Positions 54,431 to 64,000 of a DNA stretch of 64,000 nt are shown here, in pieces. Each line of letters opens with the position of its first letter. Positions within the stretch are counted from its first letter, which is position 1. The stretch comes from Hygrocybe punicea. Taxonomy: Eukaryota > Basidiomycota > Agaricomycetes > Agaricales > Hygrophoraceae. The notes under the pieces were generated by a model. That model was not told where the DNA came from. It searched no databases and saw only the letters and a program-made list of their open reading frames with translations. The translations under genes and the position numbers were made by a program. Where the stretch lies: assembly GCA_963556145.1 (NCBI GenBank), contig OY744463.1, positions 1,364,001-1,428,000 of the forward strand, written 5' to 3'.

Positions 54431-55967
54431 CATAAATATTTCATACATGCTATTCACGCACCTGAGACTTCGATCCCCCCTGAGACTTCGATCCCCCCTG
54501 ATTGCATGCCAGCCCATCCAACCCTGTCATCAGCTCCCTATACGCCTTCTGTGCATCCTCAAGCAGCGCTTGGTTCCTCTTTATATTCTCACGTTTCTCT
54601 CTCTCATATTCGGACTCCTCGTGCCGAGTCAATCTGTCGCCCTCAGAACCACCCACTGCTCCTGCTGAGACACATTGTTTGCCCTTAGGATCGTCCTGGT
54701 TGGATGCCGCACCAGTCATCAATTTTAATGGTTCGACCTAGTTAGAATGACATAAGTGAGAATTACACAGCGTTGACAAAAACTTATGGTTTTAGGGTAG
54801 TTAGCAAAATCCTCCATGCCAGGAAGGGCACGGGAAAGGCGCATAGCAGATGCTAGTAGTTTGCCTGTCATTCATAAGATAAAACAAGACACAAAAAATA
54901 CGCACGAAAGATCTGAGACACGAAAGATCTGAGACACGAAAGAGTGGAATGGTTTGCGAACATGGTTCCCAAAGTCCTTGTACGCCGTTCCAAAATCGTT
55001 GCCATTGGCAGACCTCCCCTTGTGAAACCTTGTCATCGCAGCACAGGTGAGTTGACAGAAGGAATGAGAAAACTTGAATGACTCACTCGAGCACCGCGAT
55101 ATTCCCCCCTTGGCTGGGTTCCGGCCCCGCAAACATCGCCATCCCGATGAAGCCAGTCTTGACGTAGATTTCTTCCAGTGCCTTTGTCATCGTATGGGTC
55201 AAGGAGTCAATCCCGCTGCATTGGGAGTCAGTCAAACTCAGCAAAGGAGCCATAGTGAAACAAACGTTTGGTACTGCCTCGCCGTTTTGATCCTGCGGAT
55301 CTCCTCACGCTCTTCCTGTTCTAGCTCGCCATCTTCGTGGTTAAGCTCCTCTGGTCCCGACTCCTCACGTTCCTCTTCCACCTTTCACTTGACGTCATCC
55401 GGCTCTTGTTCAAACAGCACTTGCGTCACCTGATTGCGGAATTTCAGTGCAGGCGGTGGGATTGGATCCTCCGGGTTATGCCCCGGATTTTCCGCAAGGT
55501 ACTTCTCCTTCCAAGATTTGTTCACGACGTCCTTCACTTTTGATTCATAATATAGCTTCGAATATGCTTGAAAGATCGACAGCTTGCGCGGTTTCTTGGT
55601 GCGGAGATCAAGTAGTCCACGCCGTCCCTCTCCACTGGATGCACTCGCGCGACTGTGGTTTTTAAACCAGTCCTTCAGTTGCTAATGGCAGGAAATTGGT
55701 GAGTACCTGCGCCATCGGCAGTTGCGTGTCACTCACTGCCTTTTTCTTCTTTACTTGCTCTTCAGAAGACCCCACAACTCCCCCTTCCTCTGCGCCGCTG
55801 ATGGGCCATTTCACAAACCAATCCTCGAAAACGCCTGCCCAGAAATCTGCGGGCGAGTCGCTGCCCCTGGACGCCACATAGGAAGGCAGTTTAGCGGTAA
55901 GCCATTCTTTCTGCTCGCTCGTGGCCCACGCCTTTTGACCACCTTTACTTTTCTCGCTCGTTGACAT
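54431..55967 (-). pseudogene. Multi-exon Agaricomycete gene of unknown function, broken
   Basis: Exon 1 (MSTSEKSKGGQKAWATSEQK; FWAGVFEDWFVKWPISGAEE) splices through GTGAGTGACA...CCATTAG to QLKDWFKNHSRASASS, then RKLSIFQAYSKLYYESKVKD, ENPGHNPEDPIPP and FRNQVTQVLFEQEPDDVK, followed by an in-frame TGA (about 55384) and KVEEEREESG. Later exons: IDSLTHTMTKALEEIYVKTG, MAMFAGPEPSQGGNIAVLE, FHKGRSANGNDFGTAYKDFG, RALPGMEDFANYPKTISF and a C-terminal EYEREKRENIKRNQALLEDA. These blocks belong to a recurrent Agaricomycete unknown family, often near transposons. Nonsense codon plus loss of the end at the LTR fragment: probably dead. Confidence 0.6.
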
Positions 55968-56129
55968 GGTGGATGGATAGAATTTGCAGTCCCAATATTA
56001 CAACCCGCCATCCTTCCTTGGGGTAGATAGTACCTTGCGGAGTTCATCCTGTCATAAATATTAAGTATGTGATGCACCCCTTTTTCTTCGACCTGAGCAC
56101 TCGCGATCTCGAGCAAACACAATAACTAT

Positions 56130-56902
56130 TCACATACACAAAATGCCCAAGTGAGCTTCCAACATGGCTACCCCAGCCAGGAGTGTTGATATCAAATCAA
56201 GTGCTTGTCGGAGAACATCCCTCAGCGCACTCTCGTCACTCGGCAACCGGCTAAGCGTAACTCCTTTTAAATCGCGCAACAGCGCCTTTCCCACTTTGGC
56301 ATGCGATTGCCACTCCTGTGTCAAATTGTCAACTGTTTCACTCTGCTCGGCCTCCGAAAACTCGGCAGCCAAAGCAGCGGGCCAACCAGAAAGTGGACCC
56401 CTTTCCCTGGTCCATTCCCAGACCATGGCTCGGGTATCCGCCACGATTTCTACGGCCGAGACGATGCTGGGCTGAGGTGACATCCCAGATTGGGGCTGTT
56501 TGAGGGGATATTCATGCCCGAGGTTCGGCACAGTGTCGTCGCCTTGAAGTCGTGAACCAGCCATTCTCTGTCGCCGTCTCAAAATCATGATATAAATTAG
56601 TTGGGAACTGGACAAAGAAGAGGGCAGTGCTTACTTAGCAGCGCGAAGCCGGTCCTTCTCACGGATGCGTGCGAGATTCCTGAAGTTCAGCTGTTTAAAA
56701 AAGATAGAGCACGACGAGGAACGTGGGCACACCTGGCTCGGTAGCGTTGGTCTTTGGTTAGCATGTTGGGCGTGGCTGGAGGGTTAGATGTCGTGGAGGC
56801 GTCCATGAGTCCGCGAGTCCGCGAGTCCACGATGGCCGCTAAATAGTTCCTGCTGTTAGTAGCGCCCCTGTGATGTGGAGTGTGAAACAATTCGTCGGAC
56901 AA
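56130..56902 (-). CDS. Unknown small protein with basic region
   Basis: Three exons can be joined. MSDELFHTPHHRGATNSRNY ... KDQRYRA, then RNLARIREKDRLRAAK (acceptor CTTCAG), then RRRQRMAGSRLQGDD and a helical C-terminus (LRDLKGVTLSRLPSDESALR; VLRQALDLISTLLAGVAMLE). The joined Arg/Lys-rich segment resembles a nucleic-acid-binding basic region. No stops inside. It is divergent from the KDZ-2 transposase, with about 240 bp between starts, so it may be cargo of that element. No family recognised. Confidence 0.5.
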
Positions 56903-57140
56903 CTTCGAGACTCACCTGGAATTCAATATTCAATGCTCGTGCAATCCTGAGGCCTGAGTGATGGAAGGAGGCGTGTAACGAAAAGTTGTTTTTGACCCCA
57001 TTTAGCGCAAAGTTCCCGCTCCGCATTCGTCCGAGTTGGCCTCGCGTAAGGTCCCTGCAAGTCCTTGCACTACCGCGAGCGCAAAGAGTCGTTCTGACGT
57101 TACATAGCGCAAGTTCCCTTCAAGTCCTTCCACTGCCGCC

Positions 57141-60100
57141 GTGCGCACATCATTGATGGCTCGAAAACGCAAGAATCCTGACGCACCACTTGCACGAATC
57201 ACTCGCCCTCGCCCCCAGCTCCCAGCTCGTAATCGTACTGTTTCAGTTCATACCACAGCCGGTGGACGTCTTGGGCAATCCACCTCTTTCGTGCCCAGCA
57301 CAAATACCCCCTCACTGTCAGATATTCCTGGTACTCCGTCGGCGGCAGAATTGGACGCAGCAATGGACTTTAGCCCAAGTGGGCTCGAGGACGACGCTTG
57401 CAATGGTGATGATGGTGATAGTAAATCAGAGGAAGATGAGAAGGGCATCACAGACTCACCTCTGCAGGAATGGGCCCAAGTTTATCGTGACTCTTACTTG
57501 GACGAAATGCTCCAGCACAAGGGAAGAGCGGGGGCTGTTTCATGCCATGAAAATTGTGGGAGGGATGGTATCTACAAATGTAAAGATTGCTTTGGGTTTC
57601 AGCTGTTCTGCCGTGAGTGTTTCACCGAAAGACACTTGCACTCACCTCTGCACCGTGTCCTGGTAAGACCTCACCCTCACCTGCAACGCGTTATATCTGA
57701 CGAATCATACAGCGTTGGACTGGCAATCACTTGAAGACGTCGGGCTCAAGTCCCTTGGCATCAAGGTGCACCTTGGCCACCATGGCAGTCCTTGCCCGAT
57801 CCCTGGCGATGTCGTCGAAAATTTCACAGTGGTTGCCATTAACGGCGTCCACAGCATTGAAGTCCAATTCTGCGGTTGCTACGGAACCGTAGGAGGCTCA
57901 CACAATCGTGTCCAATTGCTCCATGCTGGCCTACTCCCCCCAACGCATACATGCCCGATTAGCGCCTTCACCTTCGATGTCCTCGATTCCTTTCACCTCC
58001 TCACGTTGCAGGGTAAAACGTCTGCTTATGACTACTATCTCTCCCTTGCCCACAAGTCCGACAACACTGGCCTACTTGACACGAAGGTATGTGTCAGTAT
58101 GTTACTCATTTTTCATTTTGGCCTCACTTTTTGACGTGTAGGACCGCTATGAGCAATTTCTGATGGCAGTTCGGATCTGGCGTCACCTCAAAATGCTCAA
58201 GCGAGCAGGGCGTGCTCATGATCCACTTGGTGTAGCTGCTACGAAGCCAGGTGACTGTGCTATTGAATGTCCAGCATGCCCACACCCTGGTCGAAATCTC
58301 CCAGAAGGCTGGGAGAAGGCTCCCCCTGGGATCCGGTGAGTTAATCCTGTTCATTCATGTTCATCTGGCTAACTCTTTTGCAAGATGGCTTTATTGCCTT
58401 ATCCTCACTCTCAACGCCAATTTTCGCCTAAAATTGAAGGACAAACGAGTCAAGAATGACCCTGCACTCGGTGATGGATGGGGTCACTGGGTGGGAGATA
58501 AGTCTTATAAAGAACATATCAAGAAGTACGGGTATCAGGAAGAGGTTTGTTTCATCTTATGTATCAAAATAAAAATATAACCTGGTGGACCTCGACAGCC
58601 AAATCTTTGTGAATCGGAATTGCATGCAGTGGATCATGCAAATACCAAATTTTCGAAAGGCTACAAGGCGACTGGGGTTGGTGGGGCCATTTGTGCACGT
58701 CACTGTTTGGTTCGAAAAAATGGGTTGGGTGATTTACAGAAAGGAGAACGGTGGGTGATGTTACTGCTTGCTGATCATCAGCTGATGGAATTATAGATAT
58801 GCTAACATGGACTTCATTGCATAGTCTTCCCTGGTGGGAGTTATGGTCTTGTTACTTTCATTTTCACATGACATTGCATGCCAATGGTCCCGAAACCTCA
58901 AGAGACGTGTTGGGCAGCTCCCATCATGGATGCAGCCTCCACCAGCCTTGGTTGATGGTCTCAAGTTTGTGATACCAAAATTTCATATCTATGGCCATGG
59001 ATCTCAATGTCAGACATGTTTCTCTTTGAACTTCCTCCGCTATTCTGCACGGACGAATGGAGAGGAGCCAGAGAAGTGGTGGGCACATATCAATCCTGTC
59101 AGTATGAGTACCAAAGAGATGGGGGGAGGTGCTAGGCATGATACTATTGATGACCATGCAGCTGCTTGGAATTGGAGAAAGATCACAAACTTTGGTATGA
59201 TAATAGAGATTATCATCTTCAATTGGATGCTAATTGCGACATATTGATTATAGGAAAGTCACTCTTAGTGCAGCTTCAGGAGTCATATAAGATGAAGGTC
59301 AAGAATGTGGCTGCTCATGCTCGCTTTACAGCAGGGTTTTTCCCTGAAGTGGTTGAGAAATGGGCTGCTATGGTAGATGCTTGGGATTTGGATCCCCAAC
59401 AACCCAATCCTTATGAAGAGGTTGGGAAAGGTAGGCCATTAATGTGAGATAGAAAATTTTACTTATTTATTTATTTATTTCAGCTTCAACTCTAATTCAG
59501 GTGAGGCTTGAGCTGGCAGAGGAGGAGCTGGAGAAAGCCAAGAAAGGGTTGGCACCAATTCATGATGTTTCACCCAACATGTTTCTGCAGACTGGCTTGG
59601 AGCTTGAAGAACAACAGTAAGTGGACTGATTTATTGAATATTGGATAAAAAATTAATAATGTGTCTGAGACGTCTGCTTAAACAACAAGTACGTTCAAAG
59701 GCAACATCTTTACAGGTTGCTAGGTTTCAGGAGAAATGGGCCACTCTACAACGACGAATAACAAAATGGCAGGAGGTTCAGTCAATGTACATGCCAGGCA
59801 TTGTTGAGCTGAGAGGTAGGCAGAAGGTGGCTGAGAGTGAGGTTTCACATCCTGAAAGCATCCCACTTCTCTTGCCTTCTGGATTTCCTGCAGGGCAAGT
59901 TCTCTCTGAGAATTTGGCGGACATGGAGAAACGATTGCGCCTTGCACAGGCAGACGATGCTCTAGTGGAGCTTCGGCGGCTGTTACGTATTACGCTTGGA
60001 CTCTGGGACTACAAATTCAGTCAACTTGGACCAAGTCAACGTGCCAATACTAGAGCTCGATCGATGATTACAAGGTTTGAAGAAAAGATTGGCCAATGTG

Positions 60101-60762
60101 TTGAGCGATATCGATCTGCCTGGGCTGCATTGGGACGACTAGATCCAACTGGATCATGGTCAGAGAGATTGCTTGAATTAAAGGCAGAGCATGTGAAAGG
60201 TCCTGGGCGAGGCAAGGATGATGAGAGTGAGGGGAGAAGGGAATTGTCCTGGATTTGGATGGTAAAGTCAGATTCCAAAGACTTAAATCTAGCTGCCAGT
60301 GAGGAGGAAGTAGGGGACAGTAAGTCATTGGTGTTAATATACATATCAGTAACTGATACATTAACAGGTTTGCTTGTTGAGTGGGCAAAATCAGGAGCTC
60401 GGGCTGCCCGGTGGTCTGAAGATGTCACATTACTCGTTGAGGAGATGCACCGTGTCCTGTGGTTTTTGAGATGGAAGAGAGAGTGGTGGCTGGATCAAGG
60501 AAACATGCGACAAGATGTGAGAGATGATGTCAGGGAGGATTTGTTTGCATACTCCTGCAAACAAGCAGCAATTCTGGATTCATTGGCAAGGCAATTTGCC
60601 AATGAGTGGCATCCTTTTCTATCCAAACATGGGTTTGCGACTGAATGGCCAGGGGAATATCTGGAAGGGAGGTTGAGCAGGTCAGAATGGGTAACCAGGG
60701 GTAAAATGAAGGAGGACTGTGATGATGATGTATCAGAGTTGGATGATGATGTGTTTGACTAG
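57141..60762 (+). pseudogene. Second KDZ transposase (CxC2 type), probably inactive
   Basis: The N-terminus MARKRKNPDAPLARITRPRP leads to a Cys-rich CxC2-like region (VSCHENCGRDGIYKCKDCFG; FCRECFTERHLHSPLHRV), then LGIKVHLGHHGSPCPIPG, FHLLTLQGKTSAYDYYLSLA, WRHLKMLKRAGRAHDPLGVA and IECPACPHPGRNLPEGW. The KDZ core has HDIACQWSRNLKRR, FVIPKFHIYGHGSQC, EEPEKWWAHINPVSMSTKEM and RHDTIDDHAAAWNW. The C-terminus is a long coiled region (ELAEEELEKAKKGLAPIHD) and an acidic tail. Introns are normal. Two faults: an in-frame TAG at 58822-58824 (M-D-F-I-A-stop), explicable as TGG to TAG, and an unclear frame across the first intron (about 57664-57720). It differs clearly from the KDZ at 30-40 kb. Element ends not found. 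Confidence 0.8.
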
Positions 60763-60839
60763 TATATGGAATAATGAGATGGAAATTGGTAGGAAACTTG
60801 TAGAGGATTATAGATGGTGAAGAGTTAGTTGGTAGTAAT

Positions 60840-61450
60840 GGTTGAAACAGGGTTGACCTATGCTACAGCAAGAGCTGGCCCTGGGTCAACCCACATGGCA
60901 CCAATGGCTGGGGAAAGGTTGAACTGGTATGCAAAAATAGCTGATCCCAGGTCAACCCAGGGCTGTAGCAAGAGCTGGACCCTGGTCAACCTGCCCTGCA
61001 GCAAGTGCTGGACCTGGGTCAACCTGGTGCTGCAGCAAGAGCTGGACCTGGGTCAACCTGGTGCTGCAGCAAGAGCTGGATCCGGGTCAACCTGGTGCTG
61101 CAGCAAGACCTGGTGCTGCAGCAATAGCTGGACCCTGGTCCACCTATCCTGCAGGAAGTGCTGCCTGCAGGTCAACCCACTGCTGCAGCAATAGCTGGAC
61201 CCCAGTCAACCCAGTGCTCCAGCAACAGCTGCAGCCAGGTCAACCTACAATGCATGCACAGCTGGGCCTGGGTTAACCCATCCATCCAGCAATAGCTGTT
61301 CTGGGTTAACCCACCCCATAGGAGAGCTGACAGTGGTTTTACCCACCCAGCAGCCATGTACCAGCAAGAGCTGCTCGTGGGTCAACCTACCCCCATCCAT
61401 TTCCACAGCAAGAGCTGTCAATTGGGTCAACCCACCCCCGCAGCAATAAC
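60840..61450 (+). repeat. Diverged tandem repeat, about 33 bp unit
   Basis: Repeats of the type GCAGCAAGAGCTGGACC followed by TGGGTCAACCTGGTGCT, about 15 or more copies with many variants (GGGTTAACCCA in the right part). It lies directly after the KDZ-2 gene. GGGTCAACC also echoes pogo terminal sequence, but that may be chance. Confidence 0.75.
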
Positions 61451-61559
61451 TGCGCTATGTGTACCTACCAATCGCAGCTCTATCTGTGATTGGGTTAACC
61501 AAAACAACTGGGTCTACTGCTTGAGGGTCCTCCTGCAACTCGATTTGACATGGCAACTC

Positions 61560-64000
61560 GATTTGATGATCAACAGCATGTTGATGAAGAACAGCTCAGT
61601 GAAGATGACTTCTCTATGGATGCTGTCGCAGAGGAAGAGGAGAAGTTGTACAACATGGAGTGGGATGAACTGCAACTCGGACAAGTATGTTATTATGTTC
61701 ACCCAGTTCAATTTCTCTGACCTTTGGGAATGCAGGGCAACATTATTGATAACATCATCAACATGGATCCAGGCAGTCTTGATGCTGCCCAGATATCAGA
61801 GCAGCCACAAGAGTTAACTCCTTTTCCTCCACTGGTTGATGATATCCCAGATAGTACTGAAGATAACGCTTGCCTCGAAGACTTGAGGATCTCACAGAGA
61901 TTCATTGAAGTGCTCAGAAATACAACAACGATCTTAATCCTGATACTTTCCATCAACTTCATCATCCTCTATAAGGTCAGGTCGATTTTGAAGGCGAGCC
62001 TGATCTACATCTCGCTGTGGATCTATTCATTGAAAACAGTGATACAGCTTACACTAAAATCTGACAAGCTATTCTACGTCGGCATCCTGAAGATGATATA
62101 CCTTCATATGATCAAATGACACAGAAGATCATTGAACTTACAGGCGTCGACTCAGTTGTGAATGATATGTGTCCAAACAGCTGTGTTGGATATACCAGCC
62201 CATTTTCAAATCTTGAACACTGTCCCAAATGCAGAGAATCTTGTTATGATCCTATCATCCTTGAGAGGACCAATGGTGAGACGAAAAAGGCTCAGCAACA
62301 ATTCCATATCATTCCAATCATTCCCTAACTCCAAGCGCTTTGGCGATCGCCAGAGTGTGCCAATCTCATGCGTTACCATCTTCATCGCACCAAGGAGATC
62401 TTAGGCCATCGAGATCTGTAAGGCCATGTTGATATTCAGTGCTACAACATCTACATTGGATCGGACTACCTCAAAGCTGTTGATGCTGGCTTCATCAATC
62501 TAAACAACATGACCCTTATGCTATCAATCGATGGTGCACAGCTTTATCGCAACAAACAGTCAGATTGTACCATCTTCATCTGGGTCATTTTTGATCTCTC
62601 GCCTGACTGTCAGTACAAGAAAAAGTATGTCCTCATTGGTGGGATAATACCTGGCCCCAATAAACTGAAAAATAGCGACTCGTTCATTTTCTGAAGCCTC
62701 TACCATCTTATCACCCTCCAAAAAGAAGGATTATGCATCTGGGATTCCATCTCCAACACCGTTTTCACATCTCAACCGTTCTTTTTGTTTGGTATAGCAG
62801 ATTTTGTTGGCATCATCCACTTAAATGGCCTTGCAGGTCATTGAGGAGCATATGGCTGCCGGCTCTATTATGCTGTCAAGGGGAGACAGAAGCAGAATAC
62901 TAGGCATTACTTCTCTGCTTTGCTGAAGCCTGACAACTATGATGTCTCAGGCTGTAATCACCCTGACATTGACATTCGCAATCTCCCCCCTGCAATTGCT
63001 GCCGATTACAACCACAATCTCAAATTCGTCATTGCCACTCTGACCAACATGCAGTATAAGATCCGCTGGCTTAACACTGGTATCAGAAAACCAAGCATCA
63101 CAAGCGTCATGTCTTCTGAACGATGCCTTGGTATTTCTGCCTGCTTTGTTGCCAACTTGATGCATCTCACTGCTCTCAACATCACCAATCTCACACTTGG
63201 TCTCTTTCATGGGACACTCGATTGTCATCCCCATGACAACAAGCGGACAAGGGATTGGACAGTATTGCAGGATGACATATGGACTCAATACAGGAAAGCT
63301 GTTGCTGATGCAACTCCATATCTTCCTGGCTCATTCGATCATCCTTTCCATAACCCCGCTGAGAAGATCTCGAGTAGATACAAAGCATGGGAATTCCTCA
63401 CCTACGTCTTTGGTTTAGGGCCGGCATTGTTCTACAATGTATTGCCTGAGAAGTACTGGATTCATTTCTGCAAACTCGTGTCTGCTATTTGTCTTTTCTA
63501 CCAATGGTCAATCACTCCTACTCAACTCATCACGGCTCATCAACTCATTCTCAAATATTGCGGAGAATTCGAGCTTCTGTACTACCAATGCAAACAAGAA
63601 CGTCTCCACTTTTTCCACCCCAGTATCCATGCTCTTCCACACCTCACTCCTGAAGTACCTTGAGTGGGACCACAAGTTTATTATACACAATGGACCATCG
63701 AATGAACAATTGGAAACCTTGGTGAGGAGATCAAACAACTATCAAATCCATATGGCCATCTCTCCCAGCGTGCTGTCTGTCGTTGTCAGATCAATTCTCT
63801 GAAGGCTGCAATACCTGACCTAGACCCGGACACAGCTAATATTCCTTGTGGTGCCAAAGATATTGGTGATGGATATGTTCTCCTATGTGCCCGGGATGAA
63901 TATGCACAGAAGCTTCCTAACGTGAAGACAACTGCCATCAAGACATATTGTTAATGAGAGACTAGTGATGTAGCAGCCAACTGGGTCCCTCATATAAAGC
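61560..64000 (+). pseudogene. Tnp2-type (CACTA) transposase, decayed, runs off the edge
   Basis: The conserved path is clear although broken by stops: DDFSMDAVAEEEEKLYNMEW, VNDMCPNSCVGYTSPFSNLE, HCPKCRESCYDP, MTLMLSIDGAQLYRNKQSDC, IWVIFDLSPDCQYKKKYVL, GGIIPGPNKLKNSDSFIF, LLKPDNYDVSGCNHPDIDIR, NPAEKISSRYKAWEFLTYVF, GLGPALFYNVLPEKYW and SIHALPHLTPEVP. Past 63663 it continues (QWTIE, IGNLGEEIKQLSNPYGHLSQ, KDIGDGYVLLCARDEYA) to DVAANWVPHIK at the window end. In-frame stops at 61972, 62062, 62326, 62692, 62842, 63661, 63703, 63952 and 63955 are all TGA or TAA. The missing residues where family positions are known are Arg or Gln, consistent with C-to-T change. Tnp2 proteins move CACTA elements. Confidence 0.85.

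Noticed and set aside
1..64000. CRISPR arrays, operons, bacterial IS elements
   Set aside because: All direct repeats found are tandem satellites or LTRs. The genes have spliceosomal introns, so prokaryotic features do not apply.
1..64000. tRNA and rRNA genes
   Set aside because: No cloverleaf-like or rRNA-like sequence was noticed by eye; a covariance-model search would be needed to exclude them.

Overview
This looks like nuclear DNA of a basidiomycete fungus, most likely an Agaricomycete. The genes have many short introns (about 40-110 bp) with GT..AG ends and CTAAC/CTGAC-like branch sites. The mobile elements are the mix typical of that group: KDZ, Plavaka, Tnp2/CACTA, pogo, hAT, DIRS and non-autonomous LTR elements. 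A lineage-expanded OTT_1508-like deaminase family is also present. No prokaryotic features are visible.

Layout. Positions 1-11.8 kb are a host gene island: an RS-rich nuclear protein (155-1938, -), a small two-exon unknown (2240-2914, +), an F-box protein (4792-6372, -), a coiled-coil Agaricomycete protein (8225-9587, -), and COG8 of the conserved oligomeric Golgi complex (9870-11771, +). Almost everything from 12 kb to the right edge is nested mobile DNA. 12.0-17.5 kb holds two hAT-type non-autonomous elements with perfect 8-bp duplications (ATCTGAGT and AGTGACAG); the second lies inside an exon of a decayed pogo-like transposase. 17.5-20.5 kb is a third element with short terminal inverted repeats carrying a ruined DUF6729-like gene. 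22.3-29.9 kb holds a solo LTR and a complete 5.9-kb LTR element whose two 976-bp LTRs look identical and which encodes no gag or pol.

30.26-40.04 kb is the centrepiece: a complete 9,786-bp KDZ transposon with 303-bp terminal inverted repeats and a perfect 8-bp target duplication (ACTTGATC). It carries the KDZ transposase, a small protein with RNase H1 N-terminal (hybrid-binding) motifs, and a divergently transcribed lysine-rich protein. A 2.3-kb TRIM-like LTR element has since landed in the transposase gene. 40.6-46.3 kb has remnants of a Plavaka transposase and two inverted copies of an OTT_1508-like deaminase gene.

46.4-54.4 kb is a demolished host gene: a vacuolar Ca2+/H+ exchanger (CAX/VCX type) whose exons can be followed for about 1.9 kb. 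They are interrupted by a 5-kb DIRS-type tyrosine-recombinase retrotransposon, resume at 53.47 kb, and are cut again by an LTR fragment. 54.4-60.8 kb has two unknown multi-exon genes and a second, different KDZ transposase. 61.6-64.0 kb is a decayed Tnp2 (CACTA-type) transposase that runs off the edge.

Two themes tie the window together. The KDZ element, the TRIM-like insertion and the gag-less LTR element look young, with near-identical repeats and clean duplications. The coding transposases (pogo, Tnp2, DIRS, DUF6729-like) look old, and nearly every nonsense codon in them can be read as a C-to-T change (CGA to TGA, CAA to TAA), as expected from cytosine methylation and deamination or a RIP-like process. 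All family names rest on recognising motifs by eye; no database search was possible.
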